Assembly (NCBI GenBank): GCA_937901285.1
Contig: CALCHI010000453.1
Location: 1 to 30,748 of the forward strand
Reading direction: 5' to 3'
Length of the DNA: 30,748 bases
Source of the DNA: UBA8437 sp003445035
Lineage (GTDB): Bacteria; Planctomycetota; Planctomycetia; Planctomycetales; Planctomycetaceae
Position numbers and translations under genes: made by a program. The notes under the pieces were generated by a model. That model saw only the letters and a program-made list of their open reading frames with translations, ran no database searches and was not told the DNA's origin. Positions within the stretch are counted from its first letter, which is position 1; every line of letters starts with the position of its first letter. Of this stretch, positions 24,991 to 30,748 are shown piece by piece.

Positions 24991-25209
24991 CTACCCGCCC
25001 CGGGGCCGGATCACGTCACACGCCAACAGGACACCAAACACCACAACCACCAGCAACACGGTGCCGAACACCCAGCGGGCTCGGTCCAAGCCGACCCAGC
25101 CAACCAGGCGGCGGCCCTTGGGCGTCTGTTCGAGCAGCCAGTGATGGTGATACCCGGCCAGGCCGCCCAGCACCGCGATGATCGAACCGATCAGTTGTTG
25201 TTCATTCAT
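24991..25209 (-). CDS. Small membrane protein
   Basis: A 72-residue protein starting MNEQQLIGSIIAVLGGLAGYHHHW, with one weak N-terminal and one strong C-terminal helix (VFGTVLLVVVVFGVLLACDVI). A HHH cluster and a positively charged loop lie between them. Function unknown. It points the same way as the exported protein gene 84 bases downstream and may be its operon leader. Coding is supported by the membrane pattern and codon use, not by a recognised family. Confidence 0.55.
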   Translation of the reverse strand: MNEQQLIGSIIAVLGGLAGYHHHWLLEQTPKGRRLVGWVGLDRARWVFGTVLLVVVVFGVLLACDVIRPRGG

Positions 25210-25267
25210 GTCGGCTGCGTCGATTCCGCTGCGAGACGACCGAAGCGGCTTGCCCGGCTCGGGCTGC

Positions 25268-25297
25268 TTGTTGGTCAACGCCGACGACCTGTAGAAT
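25268..25297 (+). promoter_or_regulatory. Promoter candidate for pdxJ
   Basis: TTGTTG (25268-25273), an 18-base spacer and TAGAAT (25292-25297); TTGGTC at 25271 with 15 bases is an alternative -35. It predicts a leader of about 55 bases before the pdxJ ATG. Confidence 0.45.
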
Positions 25298-25304
25298 CGA
25301 CGCG

Positions 25305-25329
25305 ACCGACGAGGTGTTGCCCCGTCGGT
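25305..25329 (+). other. Hairpin in the pdxJ leader
   Basis: ACCGACG (25305-25311) pairs perfectly with CGTCGGT (25323-25329) around an 11-base loop. It would form at the very start of the pdxJ transcript. No T tract follows, so it is not a terminator; a role in mRNA stability or regulation is possible but unproven. Confidence 0.35.
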
Positions 25330-25360
25330 GACCTGGTCCCTGCCAAGAAAGAGACTCGCG

Positions 25361-26074
25361 ATGCCGGCCCTGGGAGTCAACATCGATCACGTGGCGACGA
25401 TCCGCCAGGCGAGGAGGACGATCGAGCCGGATCCCGTGTGGGCCGCGGCGTTGGCCGAACTCGGGGGTGCCGATGGGATCACGATCCATCTTCGGGAGGA
25501 CAGGCGACACATCATCGACCGGGATGTGCGGCTGCTCAAGGAAACGGTCCAGGTGAAGTTGAATCTCGAGATGGCTGCCGAGGAGGAGATTATCGGGATC
25601 GCGCTCGAGACGCGGCCCGACCAGTGCACCCTGGTGCCCGAGAAACGCGAGGAGATCACAACCGAAGGGGGACTGGATGTCCTCGGACAGAACGAGCGGA
25701 TCGGAACGGCCTGCCGCAGGCTCCAGGAAGCCGGGATGGAGGTCAGCCTGTTCATCGATCCCGTGGCCCAGCAGATCACCGCGGCGGCTGAACTGGGGGC
25801 CGACGCTGTCGAATTGCACACCGGGGCCTACGCCGACGCCGTGACGACTGAAGACACCGAACGCGAGTTCGAATCGCTGGTGGCGGCGGCCGAAGCGACC
25901 CGGGCCGCGGGATTGGTGCTCCACATGGGCCACGGCCTGACCTACCGCAACGTCTCACGTGTCGCCGCGATTCCCGGGATCTGCGAGTTCAACATCGGCC
26001 ACTCGATCGTCTCGCGAGCCGTCCTGGTCGGGCTGGAACGCGCCGTCGCCGAGATGAAGACGCTGCTCGAGTAG
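25361..26074 (+). CDS. pdxJ: Pyridoxine 5'-phosphate synthase
   Basis: TIM-barrel enzyme that condenses 1-deoxyxylulose 5-phosphate with 3-amino-2-oxopropyl phosphate in DXP-dependent vitamin B6 synthesis. Diagnostic segments are LGVNIDHVATIRQARR at the N-terminus, DGITIHLREDRRHI, KLNLEMAAEEE, PDQCTLVPEKREEITTEGGLD, VSLFIDP, AVELHTGAYAD, HMGHGLTYRNV and FNIGHSIVSRAV. Length of 237 residues is standard. The ATG at 25361 follows an AGAAAGAGA site. pdxA is not in the window. It converges with the arsenate reductase gene, with 14 bases between stops. Confidence 0.96.
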   Translation: MPALGVNIDHVATIRQARRTIEPDPVWAAALAELGGADGITIHLREDRRHIIDRDVRLLKETVQVKLNLEMAAEEEIIGIALETRPDQCTLVPEKREEITTEGGLDVLGQNERIGTACRRLQEAGMEVSLFIDPVAQQITAAAELGADAVELHTGAYADAVTTEDTEREFESLVAAAEATRAAGLVLHMGHGLTYRNVSRVAAIPGICEFNIGHSIVSRAVLVGLERAVAEMKTLLE

Positions 26075-26088
26075 TCCGACGTCGGTGA

Positions 26089-26529
26089 TCAAGCGACCCA
26101 CTCGATGATCATCTCGCGGATCTCATCCCGCACCCGGCGAAACACGTCTCGCTTCTGGTCGTTGGTCCCGGTCGCGTCCGCGGGGTCGTCAAACGGCCAG
26201 TGAAGCCTCTGGACACCCCCGCCGGGAAACACCGGGCACTGATCGGCCGCGTTGTCACAGACGCTGATCACCACATCGGGCGGGATCCCGGTCGGCGGCA
26301 GGAAATCGTCGATCGACTTGCTGAGTTGCTCCGAGATGTCAATCTCCAGTTCACCCATCACCTCAACGGCCAGCGGGTGAACATACCCCGACGGACGGGC
26401 GCCCGCCGAGAGACTTTCGATGTCGGCTCCGGCGAGCTTGCGAAACAGGCCCTCGGCCATCTGGCTTCTGCACGAGTTTCCGGTACAGAGAAACAGCACG
26501 CGGCGCGGCGAATCGATCATGGCCGCCAT
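26089..26529 (-). CDS. arsC: Arsenate reductase-type low-molecular-weight phosphatase (ArsC)
   Basis: A 146-residue protein of the thioredoxin-coupled ArsC group. The phosphatase loop is CTGNSCR (Cys15 to Arg21, CX5R), and the redox pair Cys91/Cys98 (CDNAADQCP) is spaced seven apart as in the Staphylococcus pI258 enzyme (10/82/89). The shuttle lies in VVISVCDNAADQCPVFPG and is followed by HWPFDDPADATG. It would reduce arsenate to arsenite. No arsR, arsB or acr3 gene is adjacent, so the context gives no arsenic operon. GGTGG precedes the ATG at 26529; a second ATG three codons later is possible. It is divergent from purM. Confidence 0.9.
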   Translation of the reverse strand: MAAMIDSPRRVLFLCTGNSCRSQMAEGLFRKLAGADIESLSAGARPSGYVHPLAVEVMGELEIDISEQLSKSIDDFLPPTGIPPDVVISVCDNAADQCPVFPGGGVQRLHWPFDDPADATGTNDQKRDVFRRVRDEIREMIIEWVA

Positions 26530-26572
26530 GATAACCACCGCGGCGACACCTTCCGACCCGACATCAGCCGCC

Positions 26573-26600
26573 TTGCCGGGTTGAAGTGCCTTGGTATGAT
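26573..26600 (+). promoter_or_regulatory. Promoter candidate for purM
   Basis: TTGCCG (26573-26578), a 16-base spacer and TATGAT (26595-26600), about 43 bases before the purM ATG in the divergent arsC-purM gap. Confidence 0.45.
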
Positions 26601-26642
26601 CGGGCTGCACAAAGCGCCCGGACCCTTCGGCTAAATCGCCCC

Positions 26643-27710
26643 ATGGCCCCGCTCACCTACAAGGACGCCGGCGTCGATCTCGACCTGTATCGGGATGCGA
26701 TGGAGCGTCTTCCGTCGTTGCTGAGGCGGACTCACGGACCGAGAGTGATGGACCTGCCCGGCGGCTTCGCGGGACTGTTCCGGCTGAACCCCGGCAGCCG
26801 CCTGCTGGGCCGGGGATACCGCGACCCGGTGCTGGTGGCGGGATCCGACGGCGTGGGCACCAAGGTCAAGGTGGCGTCGATGGCCGGGCGGTTCGACACC
26901 GTCGGCATCGACCTGGTGGCGATGTGCGTCAACGACTGCCTGTGTTTGGGCGCCGAACCACTGTTCTTTCTCGACTACATCGCGATGGGTGCCGACAACC
27001 CGCCGTTGATCGCCGACCTGGTTTCGGGCATCAGCGACGGTTGCCTGCAAGCCGACGCGGCGCTGCTGGGCGGCGAGACGGCGATCATGCCGGACCTGTA
27101 CGCCGGCGACGACTTCGACATGGCCGGCTTCTGTGTCGGCGTCGTCGAACGCCGTCGGCTGATCGACGGTCAGGCGATCCGTCCCGGAGACGTTCTGCTC
27201 GGACTGGCCGCGGCCGGCATCCACTCCAACGGCTACAGCCTGGTCCGCAAGGCGGTGTTCGAATCGGCCGGACTGGATATCAACGACGATGTCGAATCGC
27301 TCGGCCAGACCGTCGGCGAGGCGCTGCTGACCCCGACTCGCATCTACACCCGTCCGCTGCGAAAGGTGATGCAGCGGTACCGCGTCAAGACGGTCGTTCA
27401 CGGGATGGCTCACATCACGGGGGGGGGACTCGAGGAGAACCTCGAGAGAATTTTGCCCGGGGGATGCCGGGGAGTGGTCGAAACGGGCAGTTGGCCGGTG
27501 CCGCCGGTCTTCGACTGGATCGGCCAGCTGGGACAGGTCGAGACCGACGAGATGTACCGCGTGTTCAACATGGGCATCGGTTTCGTGCTGGTGCTCGACC
27601 CGTATTACGTCGAGAGCGTGCAACGACGTCTGGACGGGATGCGGACCGAATCGTGGGTGATCGGACGGATCGAGGCGGGGGAACCCGGCGTCGAGCGGAC
27701 CGGGTCATGA
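26643..27710 (+). CDS. purM: Phosphoribosylformylglycinamidine cyclo-ligase (AIR synthetase)
   Basis: ATP-dependent ring closure of FGAM to AIR, the fifth step of purine synthesis. Typical features: MAPLTYKDAGVDLD at the start, VAGSDGVGTKVKVA, GIDLVAMCVNDCLCLGAEPLFFLDYIA, LLGGETAIMPDLY, AAAGIHSNGYSLVRK, HGMAHITGGGLEENLERILP and YRVFNMGIGFVLV. Length is 355 residues, as expected. A run of nine G (27419-27427) encodes part of ITGGGL, a place prone to slippage or sequencing error. The stop overlaps the next gene's ATG by four bases. Confidence 0.96.
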   Translation: MAPLTYKDAGVDLDLYRDAMERLPSLLRRTHGPRVMDLPGGFAGLFRLNPGSRLLGRGYRDPVLVAGSDGVGTKVKVASMAGRFDTVGIDLVAMCVNDCLCLGAEPLFFLDYIAMGADNPPLIADLVSGISDGCLQADAALLGGETAIMPDLYAGDDFDMAGFCVGVVERRRLIDGQAIRPGDVLLGLAAAGIHSNGYSLVRKAVFESAGLDINDDVESLGQTVGEALLTPTRIYTRPLRKVMQRYRVKTVVHGMAHITGGGLEENLERILPGGCRGVVETGSWPVPPVFDWIGQLGQVETDEMYRVFNMGIGFVLVLDPYYVESVQRRLDGMRTESWVIGRIEAGEPGVERTGS

Positions 27711-28555
27711 ACGAGGCCGGCCACGAGCAACCCAACTACCGCTGGGTCTGGTTGACGTTCGTCCGCAACGCGCTGATCCGCGAAATGACCTTCCGTGGGA
27801 ACTTCCTGATCACCGTGGTGACCCGGGCCCTGTGGTTCTGCAGCCAGATCCTGCTCTTCAAGATCATCTTCCACAACGTCCAGCACATCACCCCGGGCTG
27901 GAACGAGTACCAGTACTTCGCCTTCATGGCGACCGGGATGCTGATCAACGCGTTGGTCGAAGCGTTGTTCATGCCGAACATGGCGAACTTCAGCGAGTTG
28001 ATCCGCACCGGCAACCTCGACTTCGCACTGCTGAAACCCATCGACACCCAGTTCCTGATCTCGTTCGAGAAGATGGACCTGGCGATGCTCAACCAGATCC
28101 TGCTCTCGGTCGGACTGCTGATCTACGCGCTCTCGAACCTGCCGACAGGGACCGAGGTCAGTGTGACCATCGGCAGCGTGGCCCTGTACGTACTGTTCAT
28201 CGTCGTCGGCGTGACAATTCTCTACAGCCTGATGATCTCGCTGGCGAGCACCGCGATCTGGTTCGGCCGCAACCAGGGCCTGTACGACTTCTGGTTCTAC
28301 ATCACCGTCTTCGCCCGCTACCCGCGGAGCATCTACCAGACGGCGACCCCGGCCGGTGACGTGATCCGGTTCGTCTTCACCTTCATCCTGCCGATCCTGG
28401 TCGTGGTGACCGTCCCGTCGAGGGTGCTGCTCAACACGCTGGGCAACCAGTCGTGGCTGGCCGGAATCGGCCTGGCCGCGGCCGGAATCGGGCTGGTCGT
28501 CTCGCGGATGATCTTCACGTGGTCACTGCGAAGCTACCGCAGCGCGAGCAGCTAG
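27707..28555 (+). CDS. ABC-2 family transporter permease
   Basis: A 282-residue integral membrane protein with about six helices (regions near 30-50, 65-85, 125-145, 155-190, 215-240 and 250-270). The pattern MTFRGNFLITVVTRALW, then ELIRTGNLDFALLKPIDTQF, then SRVLLNTL near the end fits the ABC-2 group once called DUF990 (exporter permeases). Such permeases usually come as two permease genes plus an ATPase; none is adjacent. Instead it is translationally coupled to purM (ATGA). The substrate is unknown. Confidence 0.85.
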   Translation: MNEAGHEQPNYRWVWLTFVRNALIREMTFRGNFLITVVTRALWFCSQILLFKIIFHNVQHITPGWNEYQYFAFMATGMLINALVEALFMPNMANFSELIRTGNLDFALLKPIDTQFLISFEKMDLAMLNQILLSVGLLIYALSNLPTGTEVSVTIGSVALYVLFIVVGVTILYSLMISLASTAIWFGRNQGLYDFWFYITVFARYPRSIYQTATPAGDVIRFVFTFILPILVVVTVPSRVLLNTLGNQSWLAGIGLAAAGIGLVVSRMIFTWSLRSYRSASS

Positions 28556-28568
28556 CCGGCGACGGATC

Positions 28569-29027
28569 TCACGCGTCTTCGAAATCGAAGACGTCATCGT
28601 CGTCATCGGTGGCGAAGATGTCCTCTTCGTCGAGTCCCTCGATCTGGAGCTCGTCGTCGGATTCGTCGTCGGATTCGTCCTCGGCGAACGGATCCTCGTC
28701 GTCATCTTCTTCATCGACGAACGGATCATCATCCTCAACGACAAACGGGCTGTCACCCTCGGCATCGGTGTCCCGTTGGTCTTCAACCAGCACGTCGTCG
28801 CCGACGGCGACCTTGCTGCCACCGGCAAAGATCAACACGCCGGCCGGCATCAGCGCCACCAGCGCGCTGACCGCCAGCGTCGCTCCCACCAGGATCAGCA
28901 ACGGGACGTTGCCGGTCACCTCGGTGGCATGCTCACCGGTGATGAAGGTCATGATCAGTAACGCCGCGAGTCCCGCTGCAGGAACAGCAGCGACAAGCGA
29001 GGCCATGGTCTGTCCGAATTTCGACAC
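28569..29027 (-). CDS. Small membrane protein with acidic C-terminal tail
   Basis: A 152-residue protein with two predicted membrane helices (about 10-30 and 42-68; SLVAAVPAAGLAALLIMTFI and LLILVGATLAVSALVALMPAGVLIFAGG). The last 75 residues are almost entirely Asp/Glu with occasional Phe and Ser, including repeated SDDE encoded by a 12-bp tandem repeat. The GTG at 29027 is chosen because GGGAGA lies about eight bases upstream and the protein then reads MSKFGQTMASLV; a GTG five codons earlier and an ATG seven codons later also exist. Function unknown. Confidence 0.72.
   Translation of the reverse strand: MSKFGQTMASLVAAVPAAGLAALLIMTFITGEHATEVTGNVPLLILVGATLAVSALVALMPAGVLIFAGGSKVAVGDDVLVEDQRDTDAEGDSPFVVEDDDPFVDEEDDDEDPFAEDESDDESDDELQIEGLDEEDIFATDDDDDVFDFEDA
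28651..28674. repeat. 12-bp tandem repeat, two copies
   Basis: The unit tcgtcgtcggat is repeated at 28651-28662 and 28663-28674. It encodes Ser-Asp-Asp-Glu units in the acidic tail of the overlapping minus-strand membrane protein. Confidence 0.8.
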
Positions 29028-29084
29028 CGGAGCGTCTCCCACGGGTCACCGGGCACCGGGTCCTCCCGGCACTCCCTTGTCGTA

Positions 29085-29114
29085 ATCCTATGTCCGAAAC
29101 GCCCCGCCGGGCAA
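29085..29114 (-). promoter_or_regulatory. Promoter candidate for the acidic-tailed membrane protein
   Basis: Minus strand: TTGCCC (29109-29114), an 18-base spacer and TAGGAT (29085-29090), about 55 bases before the GTG start at 29027. Confidence 0.4.
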
Positions 29115-29220
29115 GTAGCTGAAGCCGGAGGTCCGATCACCGGGGTGAGGTTGGCGCGGGCGTGACGGATCTGCCGGTTGCGAGGGGACCCGGTGGACGC
29201 ACGCAGGGCTCTCTGAGACG

Positions 29221-29904
29221 ATGATCGCGATGACCGGAATTCCGACAATCAATCGAAACGTGGTCGACTGCGAGCGGTGTCCCGAATTGCGGGAGTACTG
29301 CGCCGAGGTGGCACGGACCAAGCGACGCGCCTACCGGGATCACCAGTACTGGGGGCGGCCGGTGCCGGTGGTCGGCGATCCCCGGGCTCGACTGCTGATC
29401 GTCGGATTGGCCCCCGGGGCTCACGGAGCCAACCGCACCGGCCGGATGTTCACCGGCGACCGCAGCGGCGAATGGCTGTTCCGCGCCCTGCACAGGGCGG
29501 GATTCGCCAACCAGCCCGAGTCGATCGGACCCGGCGACGGACTCGAACTGCTCGACTGCCTGGTCACCAACGTCTGTCACTGCGCGCCGCCGAAGAACAA
29601 GCCGACCCGCGACCAGCTCCAGGCGTGCCAGCACTGGTTCGACCAGGTGGTCGACGCGGTCCCGGCCCGGGTCTTCGTGGCACTGGGCGGACTGGCGTGG
29701 CAGGGACTGGCCAAACTGATTGGCCGCCGCGAGTGGAGCAGCCAGCGGCTTCCCAGGTTCAGCCACGGGGCGATGGCTCCCCTGGCTGGAAACCGCTGGC
29801 TGCTGGGCAGCTACCACCCCAGCCAGCAGAACACGTTCACCGGGCGGCTGACCGAGGAAATGTTCGACGAGGTGTTTTCGCAGGCCCGGACGAAGCTGAC
29901 CTGA
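29221..29904 (+). CDS. Uracil-DNA glycosylase, family 5 (UDGb-like)
   Basis: A 227-residue DNA repair enzyme that removes uracil and related bases. It has the family 5 motif GLAPGAHGANRTGR (62-75) followed by MFTGD, lacking the catalytic Asp or Asn of other families, and the second motif SYHPSQQNTFTG near the end. Cysteines for a [4Fe-4S] cluster are Cys17 and Cys20 (DCERCP), Cys121 (HCAPPKNKPT) and Cys136 (QACQHW). Family 5 enzymes are typical of thermophiles and actinobacteria, and also occur in planctomycetes. The ATG at 29221 or that three codons later may be used. It is divergent from the acidic-tailed protein. Confidence 0.9.
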   Translation: MIAMTGIPTINRNVVDCERCPELREYCAEVARTKRRAYRDHQYWGRPVPVVGDPRARLLIVGLAPGAHGANRTGRMFTGDRSGEWLFRALHRAGFANQPESIGPGDGLELLDCLVTNVCHCAPPKNKPTRDQLQACQHWFDQVVDAVPARVFVALGGLAWQGLAKLIGRREWSSQRLPRFSHGAMAPLAGNRWLLGSYHPSQQNTFTGRLTEEMFDEVFSQARTKLT

Positions 29905-29922
29905 CGACCCGCCCACTCCAGC

Positions 29923-29952
29923 TTGCAACCTCGCAGCATGCTGGGGTATAAG
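29923..29952 (+). promoter_or_regulatory. Promoter candidate for the Tat-exported oxidoreductase
   Basis: TTGCAA (29923-29928), an 18-base spacer and TATAAG (29947-29952), about 50 bases upstream of the ATG at 30004. This is one of the best consensus matches in the window. Confidence 0.5.
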
Positions 29953-30003
29953 CGCTGTTTGATGGGTAATTCCCACCCCGGGGTCCACAACAAGAGGTCG
30001 GTC

Positions 30004-30748
30004 ATGACTGGTCAGAATCGTCGTCGTTTCCTGCAATCCTCACTGGCTGCCGGAGCCACGTTCGCCATCAGCGGCACCAAGTCCTCGGGCAATATCCTGG
30101 GGGCCAACGACCGACTGCGGGTCGCGGTGGCCGGGCTGCACGGCCGTGGCCGATCGCACTACGGGGCGTACGCCAGGATGAAGGATGTCCAGGTGGCCTA
30201 CGTGGTCGATCCGGACAGCCGCCAGTATTCCCGGGCCATCAGCGACGTCAAGAACACTTCGGGAACCGCTCCCAAGCCGATCAAGGATGTCCGCGAGGTA
30301 CTCGACGACAAGAACCTGGATGCCGTTTCGATCGCCACTCCCAACCACTGGCACTCGTTGATGAGCATCTGGGCCTGCCAGGCCGGGAAGGACGTCTACG
30401 TCGAAAAACCGCTGTCTCACAACATCTTCGAAGGCCGCAAGCTGGTCGAAGCGGCCCGGAAATACAAGCGGATGGTCCAGCACGGAACCCAGGCGCGGTC
30501 CAGCAACAGCCGGGCCAGCGAGATCGCCGCGGTGCAGAGCGGAAAGTACGGCAAGCTGACTGTTTCGAAGGGATACTGCTGCAAGCCCCGCTGGAGCATC
30601 GGGAAGAAAGCGAACGAGAAGCCGCCGGCCGAACTGGACTTCAACATCTGGCTGGGGCCCGCGCCCGATCAGCCCTACCACGGCAACCTGGTTCACTACA
30701 ACTGGCACTGGTTCTGGGACACCGGCAACGGCGACACCGGCAACCAGG
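30004..30748 (+). CDS. Gfo/Idh/MocA family oxidoreductase with Tat signal, 3' end missing
   Basis: The first 248 codons of an exported NAD(P)-dependent oxidoreductase-like protein; it continues beyond the window. A twin-arginine signal is present (NRRRFLQSSLAAGATFAISG), then the Rossmann motif VAVAGLHGRGRSHYGAY, DPDSRQYSRAI, IATPNHWHSLMSIWACQAGKDVYVEKPLSHN (with the conserved EKP), and the planctomycete-type central segment (FNIWLGPAP, YNWHWFWDTGNGD). Such Tat-exported members are numerous in planctomycetes and are thought to act on sugars or cyclitols; the substrate is unknown. AGAGG lies eight bases before the ATG. Confidence 0.9.
   Translation, partial: MTGQNRRRFLQSSLAAGATFAISGTKSSGNILGANDRLRVAVAGLHGRGRSHYGAYARMKDVQVAYVVDPDSRQYSRAISDVKNTSGTAPKPIKDVREVLDDKNLDAVSIATPNHWHSLMSIWACQAGKDVYVEKPLSHNIFEGRKLVEAARKYKRMVQHGTQARSSNSRASEIAAVQSGKYGKLTVSKGYCCKPRWSIGKKANEKPPAELDFNIWLGPAPDQPYHGNLVHYNWHWFWDTGNGDTGNQ

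Noticed and set aside
26089..26529. An arsenic resistance island
   Set aside because: Only an ArsC-type gene is present; no regulator, pump or transfer signature surrounds it, and the neighbours are housekeeping genes.

Overview
This GC-rich window most likely comes from a planctomycete chromosome. The indicators are archaeal-type C1-transfer genes (formylmethanofuran dehydrogenase-like subunits and methanofuran-type cofactor genes), a Tat-exported Gfo/Idh/MocA oxidoreductase, a ThuA-like protein, paired DUF3299 proteins and many secreted proteins of unknown function. Most genes are densely packed, often with 1-4 bp start/stop overlaps. No gene-free stretch exceeds about 200 bases. I saw no tRNA, rRNA, CRISPR array, insertion sequence or prophage.

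Left part (1-11 kb). An acetolactate synthase small subunit (ilvN) runs off the left edge in a tandem repeat encoding an acidic tail, and is divergent from recJ. Next comes a plus-strand run: a MacB/LolD-like ABC ATPase and its FtsX-type permease, two DUF3299 proteins (one membrane, one lipoprotein), an exported CPFC-motif protein and an M24 metallopeptidase. Opposing these is a minus-strand group of a small exported membrane protein, a small exported protein and a ThuA-like protein.

Central C1 island (about 11.1-23.2 kb). The minus strand carries a PIG-L deacetylase, a MoaD-like sulfur carrier, a tungsten-type aldehyde:ferredoxin oxidoreductase, then, behind its own predicted promoter, fwdD-fwdB-fwdA. 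FwdB keeps a full [4Fe-4S] cysteine set and the candidate metal-ligand cysteine, and FwdD supplies the pterin-binding domain. This looks like a redox-competent formylmethanofuran-type dehydrogenase, not only the hydrolytic Fhc complex of methylotrophic proteobacteria. After a small lipoprotein, a response regulator and trpF, the plus strand carries a [2Fe-2S] ferredoxin, trkA, an MfnD-like ATP-grasp ligase and an MfnF-like protein, the last two probably for a methanofuran-like cofactor. FwdC, Ftr, Fae, Mch and Mtd are not in the window.

Right part (23.2-30.7 kb). A Gfo/Idh/MocA oxidoreductase, an exported protein and a small membrane protein lie on the minus strand. Then come pdxJ, an arsenate reductase-type phosphatase, purM translationally coupled to an ABC-2 permease, an acidic-tailed membrane protein, a family 5 uracil-DNA glycosylase and a truncated Tat-exported Gfo/Idh/MocA oxidoreductase running off the right edge.
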